Source: Monocercomonoides exilis
Lineage: Eukaryota > Preaxostyla > Oxymonadida > Polymastigidae
DNA length: 64,000 bases
Direction of reading: 5' to 3'
NCBI GenBank assembly: GCA_001643675.2
Contig: LSRY02000020.1
Span: 563,001-627,000 of the forward strand
Of the stretch, positions 34,001-44,585 are shown piece by piece; the first letter of the stretch is position 1, and each line of letters opens with the position of its first letter. A program made the position numbers and the translations under genes. The notes beneath the pieces are model-generated. The model saw only the letters and a list, made by a program, of their open reading frames with translations, searched no databases and was not told the origin of the DNA.

Positions 34001-37000
34001 CTCGTCACCTGAGAATCCATCTGCAACAGAAACGACTTCCAACACAGGATTTATTCCAACATCTGCCACTCAGTTTGCATCTTTCACAAAGACACACGCA
34101 GCATTTGCGATGCTTTGTGCAGAGTATTTTGCTATCACTGATCAGAAAAATCGAGGTGTCTATGAAACAGAGATATTAAATGGGCAGCAGAGGAATTTCC
34201 ACAGTTTCAGGGATAAAAACAATTGTAAAGACAGCTCAGAGCAAATGCTTGCATCAACTTCAACTAATATTCATTCAACACCAAATGGTAACGCTCCTCT
34301 ATTAGGAAGTCGCCCAACTACAGCTGTGTCTGGCTTGTCAACGTTATTTCCTCCTCCACCTGGAACAGCGCAAGCAATGATGATGGATCAGTCATTGACA
34401 GATGCTGATGCTTTTCTGATGTCAGAGAATGCAAAGAGGAGAGGATTGCATCTGTTCAACAAGAATTGGAAGGGAGTGGACAATTCGTGCGAAAGTTGCA
34501 ATGAAACCACACCTGTTCAGGGAAATGAATTCGAATTAGCTGCACAAAAGGAAAAAGAAAGAAAAAAGAAAAATCTATTGAGAAAAAGAATGATCGAATA
34601 TCTGAATAAACTTGAAGAAGATCATTTCTTCTTGATGAATGATCCAGAAGTTGTGGATAAGCAAGCTTCTACTGATGCTCCCAAAGGTCTTATGTTTCAG
34701 CCATTGGCAGAAGAGGTGAACAACCATGAGCCCCTGGCTGAAGCATCTCATCCTTCAAATTGCATTTCGACTTCGAAATTAAGAATAGAAATGCCACCTG
34801 GTTCAGGTATAGCCTCACCTTCTGATCAATTGTCACAACCAAATTCAGCTACTGGTGAGCACTTTTCAGAATCACCGTCGTTTGCGGCTTCTGATCAACA
34901 GCTCCGTCGTGCAATGCAATTGGCTGCGTCCTCATCGACTCCTTCCTCGTCTGCTTCCTCTTCATCCAGCCATAGACAAGAAAACAGAGATCAGCCGTTT
35001 ATTGGGACAACAGCCACGCCGCCGCACACAGCTGGCATGCAGTCGTTTTATCCTTCATCTTGTTTGAATCATGCTGCGCATCTTCAATATCACACTGGAA
35101 ATGCGCAAAATATTGTGCAAAGAGAGCTCAATAGCCCGAAATTTGCTCCATTTGGTTTAGATGAGCAGTCGCCTTTTTCTTGTTACAGGCAATCAAACAT
35201 TGATTGTAATCCTCATTCTCTGATAAGCCCAACACAAATGCATCTGTTACAGCAGCTTGTGATGACAGGATTCTGTTTGATGGAATCTGTGCTTTCATCT
35301 GACAACAACTTAGAAGATCTTCTGATGGATAGCTTTGTGGAACAGCGTAAAAAATCCAACGAGGATGCGAAGACCGCATCTGCTTCGGCTTCAACCTCAT
35401 CAAACTCTTCAAATGCTGGTCTTTTGTCAACGCTGCTGTCTCAAAAGGCGCTGTATGGAAAATGCGGTGCTGAGTCGCTGATGTTTTGCCCTGTCTGTTT
35501 GCGCTGTTATCATCATCCACAGTCAGACAGAGGCAAGCGTTGCGTGTGCAATCTAATGGAAATGAATCAAAGTGAACTGTTGAATAAGCAGTACAACAAT
35601 CATTCTGAGGACAGTGCGTCAAATGAAACACAAGAGTCAGAAGAAAACGAATTAATCGATGAAAAGCAATTGAAGCAAGTTGAAGAAAGCTTCTTGAAGC
35701 GAATTGGTGGGAAAGGTTCTGTTGGGCTTCGAGATAGCATTGTTCTAACTGAGATGGGAAATGAAGATTTCTCAACAAATATGACAAAGTCGCCTTCCGT
35801 TGCACGAGTACTTGAAGAAGGAAGATCTGGATACGATTCAGCTGTTGATGCAGATTCAGCCTTAGTTCTGCAGCAGCGTCATAGAATGCTTTATTCACAC
35901 GCTGTTAAGCCTGCTGATGTGATAATTGTCGAAAGGCAGAAAAGAAAAGAGCCCGCAACTCCGTCGTGTGCGCACACTTATTTCTCCTCCACTTTTTCTT
36001 CTCCTTCCTCTCCAGTCCCGTCTTCTCCTTCGTTTGTCAAAGGGTTCATTCCTCATTCTTCGGGTCATTCCAGAACTTTATCATCTTCTTCAACGACAGG
36101 CGAACTGACTCCTTTGGGATCTTCTTCTGTCGCGAAATTCCTTCCTTCTTGTTATTCTCAGTCGATATTATCCAAACCATACTCATCCTCTTCTTCTGCT
36201 TCTGCCCCTGCCTCGCCTGCTTTTTCAGCTTCTCCAATACCCACTCCTTCATATTATACGTACACAACTCGAGCCATTCCTCCAATGATCCATTTTCCAA
36301 TCAATTACGCAAAGCACATAGCTGCTGTCTTCTGTGGCCGTCTTCCTGCAACACCTCTTTCTGCTGCACTGACAACTGCTATTGTAGCTGAACAAAGAAA
36401 AAAAAGTTATTCACCAACAGCGCGGAAAATATCGCATTCTTCTTCGAAACGCAAGAGTAGTAATATGAAAATCGATATTGATAGAGAAGATATGAGTGAT
36501 AGGAGCAGCGAGAATTCTGATGATGATTTGGACTCCAGCCGAGTGCCCTTCTCAACAAAAGCAGTCAGAACAACTCCACTTCTGCATTCTGCTTCATCAT
36601 CGAATCAGCGCTTTCTTCAAACTAAAGTCGAGAAGAACGCACGGAGTATTTCAATGCTTCATGCTAATTCTTCTCTTCTCCAGACCTTTTTATCAATTGT
36701 ACAATCTGCTTATCGAAAAGCAGTGTTCGTAGCTGTTCATGACTTACAAACGAAAAAGTATTTAACGTTTCCGTTATGTTCGAATGAAATGTTTAATGAA
36801 GATGCCAGTGAAACCGAAGGAGAAGAGAATAACTTCGAAGGAGAGGATGAAGGAAATGAAACAAAAATTCAAGAAGCTCATTCAAACAATGAAGAAGCTA
36901 AAAACGACAATCAAATCTCTCAAGATCAGAAAGAGGACAGTTCGACAAATGCAAAGGCCTGTTCAAGTTCAGATGAAACAAGTGAAATTGCAAACAGTGA

Positions 37001-38192
37001 TGAAAATGTTGGAAATTCTGCGGTCTCTGCAACAAATGCATGTGAAAAAGCAAATAAAAGTGGCATTGACAAAAAATCTGCGAATGCTTCACTGAATAAT
37101 TTCAAAGAAATTACTAATTTAGAAAATGACTCAGCCACAAAAAATAGATCAAGCACTGCAAGTCTTAATAGCAAAGCGCCATTGATAGCATCAGCGCAGA
37201 ACAATTCTTCTCTTTCTTCTCTTTCAGCATCGCAAAACAAACTGTCATCCATTACTCAGTTTCCTTTGCCAAAGTCTTCTGACAAATCTCAATCTCAACC
37301 GCAATCTCAAAACCAACTACAAGTTCCAACTGAGACTAACCAATTGTTTTTTTCGTTGCAATTACAACATTCTCATCAGCTCTTCCATCTCATGCGCAGT
37401 TTCTCTCTCTTTCTCACATTCCCTCCTCCGCTCTCTTCAGCCGATTTGCTCACTCTTCCTTTTTCTCCGCCTCTTATCCCACTTCGTGCTCCTCCATTTA
37501 CCGAGCACAGCTCCGTACTTCCAGAAAATAGCATGAAATGGCTGTCAAACAGCATGTGCGTTGCTGCAGTTGTTGGGTCGCCTGAATGGAGGTATGCAAC
37601 CGAGCACAGATGTTCCAACATCTTTGGAGTTGTTGAGGCTACCTTTGAGCGTCAACTTTGTCATAATTCGCACAATCCAGTTTCAGGCTCAGCACAAACG
37701 CTCACCAGTTTTTCAAGGCATAAAAAAGGATATTCGGTTTCGTTTATCTCTCCCCCAATCATCTCTACAGAGCATCAATCTTCTTCCACATCCTCATCAT
37801 TGCAATTGTCAGAAGCGTCTCTGGATAATGCTTCAGAAATAAAAGGTCTTATGTGCCAGAGAAGTTGTAAAGATTGGGCAGTTTCTGAAGTTGCTCCGCT
37901 GGTGCCACTTGAGTCGTTTTCAATGAGCCAAATGCAAATGATGATGTTCGCGGAAGGCTTGCATTTTAAAGACGGTGATGATTATCAAAATGTCGTCAGT
38001 AATTCTTTTTTGAATCGATCTCGTTGCTTGTCCACGAATAAAGACATGATGAGAGCAAACTGTGGAAGAGGATCGCTGCTCTTTATTGACTCAATGCATC
38101 CTCAATTATTGCGCAGCCTCACAAAACATTTGATGTCTTTTCCTATTTCTGAAATTCCAATGGAAAGCGAAGCAGCAGTTGTTAAGCTGTGA
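28050..38192 (+). CDS. Giant multipass membrane protein, pecanex-like (tentative)
   Basis: Two exons (28050-28278 and 28336-38192; GTATTT donor) give 3,361 residues. At least ten hydrophobic helices occupy the first 750 residues, starting with SIHFFTWLTFLLPPSLCLL. They are followed by a lysine/glutamate stretch near 30657-30780 and then very long Ser-rich and acidic linkers (poly-Glu/Asp near 32000, 32790 and 33180). Islands of conserved-looking sequence recur: VGRNYCEVKLKAMDS, ICLQSRWHEL, FTELFNNTQTARLVRIYFMF, and a C-terminal SMCVAAVVGSPEWRYATEH. The layout (N-terminal RRILQAILGGPRLFW before the first helix, a helix cluster, then a soluble domain with a Tyr-Cys motif and FTELF) resembles pecanex proteins of the ER/Golgi system. 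I cannot confirm this without a profile search. All long frames on the other strand are shadows. Confidence 0.5.
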
Positions 38193-38451
38193 TTATGTTT
38201 TGTTGTAATATCATCTTTTTTTTTGTAATTTTGATTTTGTTTTATTCAAGTTTTATCAAACTAATTACAATAACGCTGAATCAAAAATGTGTTTTATAAC
38301 ATTAGAAAACATTTTAATTGATAGTTCTCTTCTATTTACTTGGAAATCAAAAGGAAAAGATGGTGAAAAGAAGAAAAAGCCGAAAACGATTTTGAAGATG
38401 AAGGAGAGAAAAAAAAAATTAATTATAAAAATCATTAAAAATATATATATA
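38193..38451. other. AT-rich spacer after giant membrane-protein gene
   Basis: Probably the 3' flank of the preceding gene. It is T- and A-rich, ends in a short TA repeat where the foldback element is inserted, and holds no gene. Confidence 0.4.
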
Positions 38452-39511
38452 GGGTGGTTTTTTTATCCGGACATTTTTTTTATCCGGACAAAAATTTAAA
38501 ATTTAAATATCTCAACAAATATTCAATATTAATTTCCAGCAATTTGCACAGTTGTATGTTAGCATATATGACATTGATTCATATATAAAATTTTGATAGC
38601 AGTGTTGCATTTTTTTTGAAATAAATAATTTTTATTTTTGAAAATCCGACTTTTGATGAATTTTTCTATTGAAACAAAATGTTTCAATTTATCCCATATG
38701 TATAAAACTAATTTTTTCCATGATATTAACAATTCTGGTTATTTTTGATTTTCCACAATTTGCTCTTTCTAACGGAATGAAAATCTATCATTTTTGAAAA
38801 ATCATTGTCAATGGGACAACTTAAAAAATATTTTTTATTAAATGAAGGAGCATCTAACTGAAACCAACACTTGCATTAATTAATATAATAGTTATATAAA
38901 ATTACCACAAAGTAATTATTAAAAATGATTCAAAAGGTATTTTATAAGCATCATTTGTTTTCATAATTGATGATTTTTAATATTCAATTTCATTGAAATT
39001 CGAATAATATTTATTTTTTGGAATCTTCACTGAATCATTTTTAATCACAATTTTGTGGTAATTTTATTTGACTATTATATTAATTAATGCAAGTGTTGGT
39101 TTCAGTTAGATGCTCCTTCATTTAATAAAAAATATTTTTTAAGTTGTCCCATTGACAATGATTTTTCAAAAATGATAGATTTTCATTCCGTTAGAAAGAG
39201 CAAATTGTGGAAAATCAAAAATAACCAGAATTGTTAATATCATGGAAAAAATTAGTTTTATACATATGGGATAAATTGAAACATTTTGTTTCAATAGAAA
39301 AATTCATCAAAAGTCGGATTTTCAAAAATAAAAATTATTTATTTCAAAAAAAATGCAACACTGCTATCAAAATTTTATATATGAATCAATGTCATATATG
39401 CTAACATACAACTGTGCAAATTGCTGGAAATTAATATTGAATATTTGTTGAGATATTTAAATTTTAAATTTTTGTCCGGATAAAAAAAATGTCCGGATAA
39501 AAAAACCACCT
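38452..39511. mobile_element. Foldback (long inverted repeat) element, 1,060 bp
   Basis: The arms 38452-38932 and 39031-39511 are inverted copies of 481 bp. By eye they are identical for roughly the first 430 bp apart from the outermost base and differ only near the 98-bp spacer. The ends begin (G/A)GGTGG followed by a T-run, and ATCCGGAC occurs twice near each end. TA flanks both sides (38450-38451 and 39512-39513), as for Tc1/mariner-related MITEs. It contains no coding capacity. A transcript through it would fold into a long perfect hairpin. Confidence 0.9.
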
Positions 39512-39538
39512 TATAATTAAATAAAATAAAGATGGGTA

Positions 39539-40034
39539 GGTAAGTGGGAACAAAACGTACTGTTCAAAATGCTTTTAAAAACGTGAATGTTCGTTATCAA
39601 AATAAGTAATAAGTCCATGTGGGATATTTTTACTGGTAAATTTTGTCGAATTCGAATGATTGAATTAGTGACCCATTTATGAAATTCTTCATCAACAAAT
39701 CACCTGTTTCAAGTCTTTTTTTGATAAATAATACCCTAATCAGTGATTTAGGTTCATATTTTAATTTATATTATACCCTAATTCACTCGTTGTGAAGGCA
39801 TTGATACCAATAGCCTCTCTTAAACCTAATTAGAAATTATGAGAAATAATATTATTAGGGTTTGATCATAGATTTTTTGATGAAAAAGGCGATTATTTAT
39901 CACTGGAATTTTGAGTCGAAAATGAATATTACAATTTTATTGATTGCTTTGTATCCATTGAGTCTTGTTTTTTTTTTGGAAATAAAACTTTATTTGTGTT
40001 ATTTTTTGAACAGTACGTTTTGTTCTCATTCACC
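39539..40034. mobile_element. Small inverted-repeat element (MITE-like)
   Basis: A 31-base block at 39539-39569, containing GAACAAAACGTACTGTTC, is repeated in inverted orientation at 40004-40034, with three mismatches near the outer edge. The 434 bp between are AT-rich and non-coding; the open frame at 39862-40137 runs through the right repeat and is not supported. A target duplication was not identified. Confidence 0.5.
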
Positions 40035-40386
40035 GATGGGTATTGAAAATGTGGACTTCTTTTCACATCATAAATTGCTTTTGTGTCTGTTCACAAAAGT
40101 GAATGAAAAAAAACGATTCTCAAAATTTAAAGATTGAGGATTTATCGCATAATCTTTTTATTGAAAAGTTTCCCGCTTACAATTTTCATATTTCATTGGC
40201 TTTTCAAAAATCAAGACTTTAAGCAACAATCCTTATTTTTGCCAAAACTCGAAAACATATTTTTTTTTTCGAATATCATTACGAATAAATAAAGGGATAT
40301 TCAATCCAAAAAAAATAATTCTTTCAATTATTTGAGCTCTTTGCAAATAACCTCACAAGTTTTTTAAGCTCGATTCCTTTGAAACA
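40035..40386. other. AT-rich spacer
   Basis: No gene seen. It probably includes the promoter of the F-box membrane-protein gene that starts at 40387. Confidence 0.4.
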
Positions 40387-41909
40387 ATGGATTACTTTGG
40401 TTTAATAATTAATTTTCTTTTTATTTTTCTTATTTCATTCCATTTTTAACAGCCAAATTACCAGATGAAATAACGCTGATGTATGATATTTTATGCTTCT
40501 TTTATGCAAAATTGTTTCATTTCGTTTGACTGATAGGATATTACAGAATTGCGATTTTCCAACATTGAAAGTATTAAGAAAAGTGAATCATCAATTTCAT
40601 CGTTTATCAAACAACGACTTACTGTGGAAAGCAGAAGCAGAAAAAATAGTAAGTGATAATTTTGGACAAAAAATTAGATTCATTGGGAAAAAAAATTCGA
40701 TACTTGATCTTTCAAAAGAAACAATTACAGTTTGATAAAAAATTAATCATTTAATGAATTGTCAGTATTTTTCAGGATTGGAACAATGCACCAGAACATG
40801 GATTTTCTTCAAAAGGTTACAAGGAAACTTATAGGTTTGCCTTTTTTAGAACTGACAAATGTCCTCTTGTTATTTCGTTGTTTATTCGAAAAATAAATCA
40901 AATTTTATTGCTTTTGGGAAATAGGATATATAAAAAGACTTTAATTAAAATGTCAAAAAGCAAGCCAATGTATTTTGATGTTTTTGAATGCTTTTGTAGC
41001 CAAGAAGGTTTTCATAAAAGTTATGTATTGTGCGTTGGTCTTCTTTTACCGTTTAGTATTGCTTCAATAATATGTATGATATTTGGATTGGTCACGCTGC
41101 ACATTGCTGGGTATAATTATCAATCGCAAACGGGAGCAAGTGGATTTTTTTATTTATTCACAACTGCAGGAGCATTTTTCTTTCTTGGATTTGTTTTGTA
41201 TTTTCCAATGATGTTTTACATCCTTGATTTTACTTTCCTACAAATTGTTGCCGTTTTGATGATTCCTTCGAGCATTTTATGTTTTTCTGTTTTTGCAGAT
41301 GGATTTGGAGTTCGATGGCTTTGCGTTGCTGGAATTCCTGAATTTCTCTTCATCATATTAGTACCATGTGCAATCAATATTTACATCGATGGAAAGTCAA
41401 CGGAAGAAGGCGAGGTGATATTGCGATTGGGAACGTATGCATGTGATTTTATAAAGCTGGTTGGTTTTGTGATGAATATACTAAAGAAAGATGCGGGGTG
41501 GAATGTTCCATGGTCAGTTGCAGCTATTGGGAACTATTTGTATTATGCAGCTGAAGCATTTTTATTTTTCTGTGTTGGACGCGAGCTTAATGACGGTGAA
41601 TTCATATGTTATGCAATATGCATCCTGAACGTGGTTGCTGAAATTGTGCAAATTTTGTTTGCATTGTGGATGGATGGTATTATTAAATCAATTGCAGTTG
41701 CGCTTATTCCTGTTGATTTAGTTTCATTGGTTTTTGTGTTTATTGCGCCAGCGATAATCCTAATAATTATAAGTGCCGGGGTGAATGACACCACTGAGGA
41801 TGTAGAGTACAACCGAATAGAGGAAAATAGAAGAAGAAAAGAACTCAATATTTGGAATATGAATGATAGAATTTGTGATTCTATGTATTTGGAGTTAAAA
41901 AAACATTAA
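40387..41909 (+). CDS. F-box domain fused to multipass membrane protein
   Basis: Five exons (40387-40399, 40453-40480, 40537-40729, 40776-40834 and 40925-41909), all in phase, give 425 residues. Residues about 4-50 are an F-box: MDYFAKLPDEITLMILQNCD followed by FPTLKVLRKVNHQFHRLSNN and LLWKAEAEKI. F-boxes bind Skp1 in SCF ubiquitin ligases. Residues about 130-400 contain seven or eight hydrophobic helices (for example YVLCVGLLLPFSIASIICMI and FFLGFVLYFPMMFYIL), ending in a charged cytoplasmic-looking tail. The membrane region is of no family I recognise. Joining the two relies on the exon-4/exon-5 splice (AG at a GTTTGC donor, AATAG acceptor), which is in phase. The alternative is two genes, but the second part lacks a convincing separate promoter and its first in-frame ATG is inside the spliced frame. 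Confidence 0.65.
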
Positions 41910-42697
41910 ATCAACATGTGCGTGCTATTTATATTTATTGTACTTCCTATTCAATTGTGTTTCGTTTAGGATGGTTGTTGCATTTTCTTCAAAAGCATTT
42001 TTTTGTTTTGAAAAAATCTAGCTCATTTATTTTTTTTGTGTGTGCGTGCAACTACAAAATGCTTCAGCCATTCTTCTTTATTGATAATTGTTTATGATTT
42101 TTTATAATTTTGTGAACAATTTTCGGTTTTTTAAAGTTTTTTTCTTTTTCTTTTTATTTTCATTTTTATTTTCATTTTATAAATAAATTTTTTGAAGTCG
42201 TTCCATTCTTTAACAATGGCAATGGTCTTTAGAACAGTTTTGTTACTCACATAAAGTGAAAAAGAAGAAAAAGAGCGTTCACCTTTATGATTCATTTCCA
42301 TTAATCTCATTCTCTTCTGATGAAAAGAGAACCAGAAGATATGCGCAATCAATTATATCCCAAATAGAATGAGGTTACTGTTTTTTCATATGTTCTCAAA
42401 CATGTTTCATGATTTCATGGAATAATCCTTTCTTGTTAGAAATGGAAATTGCATGATAAAAGTGAAATAAAAAATACAAACACAATAGCAATATGACACA
42501 GCCACCAATTGGAAGCAAGTCAATATTAAAGGAAAAATGAATAGAGGAAAGGCAGCTTTCATCAGAACAAATATATCAAAGAAAAAAAGTCTCACAAAAA
42601 AGAAGGTCACTTTTTCATTGTAAAAAAAAAAAAAATTGAATGTTAATGTTCAAATATTTTGAAATCTGTTTTTCTTTCTTTTTTTCTTCTGTTTTTA
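41910..42697. other. AT-rich intergenic region
   Basis: Only weak, short frames occur (for example 42352-42131 on the minus strand, ending in a lysine-rich run). I do not support any gene here. Confidence 0.4.
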
Positions 42698-43352
42698 TTA
42701 TTTGAACTTTTTGAATTCATCCAAATTCGCTTTGAACTTTCCCATTCGTTTCCAAATGTATTTAATTGTTTTCACAGCCGCCCCAACAAGTTTTGGATCA
42801 TACTTCCCTCCAGTCTTCAGGACAATGTCCTTTTGCTGCCTGGTTATCCCCTCCATTTCCTCCATCGCCACAAAAAATCTCGCTAAACTCATCGGAGTCT
42901 CATCTGCTTGGGATGAAGGAGAGGAATGCGACGATTCTTCCTTATCTTTTCCTTCTTCTGTTCCTTTTTCTTTTTCAACATCTTTTCCTTTTCCTTTTCC
43001 TTTCTTTTTCTTCGCAATCTCCATCTTTTTCTTCTTGCGATTCATCTTCGTCTTTTTCGTTTTTTTCGCCTTTTTCGTCTTTTCCGAACTCTACGTCGTC
43101 ATCATCTTCTTTGTCGTCGTCGTGGTCGTCGTTGTTGTTGTTTTTTCCCTTCTTCTTTTTTTGATATCTTTGAGCCTAAATCGCTCAAAGATTTTATAAG
43201 CAGCTTTAAAAGTGCAGTCAGACGAAGAATCAGGATCAGGAATGGAAGAAGAAGAAGATGATGATGATGAAGGTGATGTTGAAGAAGAAGAAGAAGAAGA
43301 AGAAGAAGAAGAAGGAAAGATGAGAAATATTGAATTTGATGCATTTCCCCTG
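42698..43352 (-). pseudogene. Lysine/serine-rich hypothetical protein with in-frame TAG
   Basis: A single frame runs from a CAG acceptor near 43347 to TAA at 42700-42698. It reads a poly-Ser block, then SSSDCTFKAAYKIFERFRLK, a Thr-run and a lysine-rich segment. It continues with ETPMSLARFFVAMEEMEG and a helical, basic C-terminus ending KFKANLDEFKKFK. It is interrupted once, by TAG at 43093-43091 between the Thr-run and the lysine block. The sequence on both sides is protein-like, so this is either a pseudogene with one nonsense change or a gene with an unseen small intron there. No upstream first exon could be fixed and no family is recognised. Confidence 0.4.
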
Positions 43353-44585
43353 AAAACAATAGATCTTTGAAGATTGTGAAAGAATGAGGATTATATTTGC
43401 GGCCAGTTATAAGGAGAAATACTTCTCCAGTTCAATGGTATCCTTCATTTCATTTCATTTATTTTTTTAACTCATCTTTATCTTTGGATTTAATGATTCT
43501 CATATTTCTATTTCTTTCTTTTTTTTTCTCTCTCGTCCAATTTGCTCATTTTGCTTTCCCTCCAGGATCTTTTCTCTTCGAAAATAATGCCAATGAATAT
43601 TGCTTCACAAAAACAAAAGACAATATATTTGTTACATCGCACTTGTTGCGTTCAGTGCTCCTTAATCATCAATGTTGTTTGTCCTTCTCCTCTTCAATAA
43701 TGTTCCAATCAAAAAATTTAACTTCAACCTGATTATTCTTCCTCATTTCCCCTTCTTCCTTTCTCCAAAACAAATTCTTCCGACAAACAAAATCTATTGG
43801 TCATTTTCCAAATAACTTCCATGTTCCTATCAAATGATAGAATATGAACAAAAAAAGTATTTTCATGAAAATATTCGAATAAAACAGAGATAAACGCACA
43901 CCAGTTGCAATTTGCATCATATCCTGCTGCTCCCTTGTCTCAATAATAAATATCCATTTTCACTCATTTCACATTTTGGCCTCTTTCTCTTGAACTGAAA
44001 TTCCATCTCTTTCTGCAAGAGAGACACATCAAAAATCCAACCCAAATGCTCATATAACCTTGTGCCGCACATTCCATCCCTTCTGTGAAAACAATTCATT
44101 TCAGCCAATCGAAGCAAAAACAATCATTTCTTTCAAAACATCAAAAGTTACTTCAAATAAAAACAACACAAAAAATCCACCAAAAGGCATACGTTTAAAT
44201 GTTGTTCAGAATCACAAAACTTCCATCGCTCATACCTCTTCTATTCATCTGTTTTCATCAATCTTCACAACATTCATTTATTTCCCAGATACCATTTCTC
44301 ATTATAACATAGCCAACAAAATTATATTCTCTAAATCATATGTTGTTTCATCTCAGAGGCAGATATCGCTGCACGGAGAGTGATGGCTGAAATCAGAACA
44401 TCAAATAAAGATATATAAATATTTACTATTATTTATTTGATCAAATTGAAAATGAAAAATAACAAAGAATAATACTTATTTTCATATAACAATATGATAT
44501 TCAACGAAATTCGAATGTTTTTTGAAAATTGAAGTGCCCATATTAGTCTGTGATTGAAAAAAGAAAAGATAACAGTTGGAGAGGT
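43353..44585. other. Intergenic region with weak open frames
   Basis: Frames at 44123-43917 (minus, contains CFHRRDGMCGTRLYEHLGW) and 44060-44383 (plus) overlap and are the only ones of any length. The minus frame has varied composition and could be an old exon, but nothing joins to it. The 160 bp before 44586 should include the receptor promoter. Confidence 0.35.

Noticed and set aside
35128-35898. 256-codon minus frame inside the pecanex-like gene
   Set aside because: Antisense shadow; low-complexity translation.
39862-40137. 91-codon frame near the small inverted-repeat element
   Set aside because: It runs through the terminal repeat and has AT-driven hydrophobic composition.
44550-44585. 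Start of the beta-helix receptor at 44550
   Set aside because: That codon is GTG. The ATG at 44586 opens a proper signal peptide.
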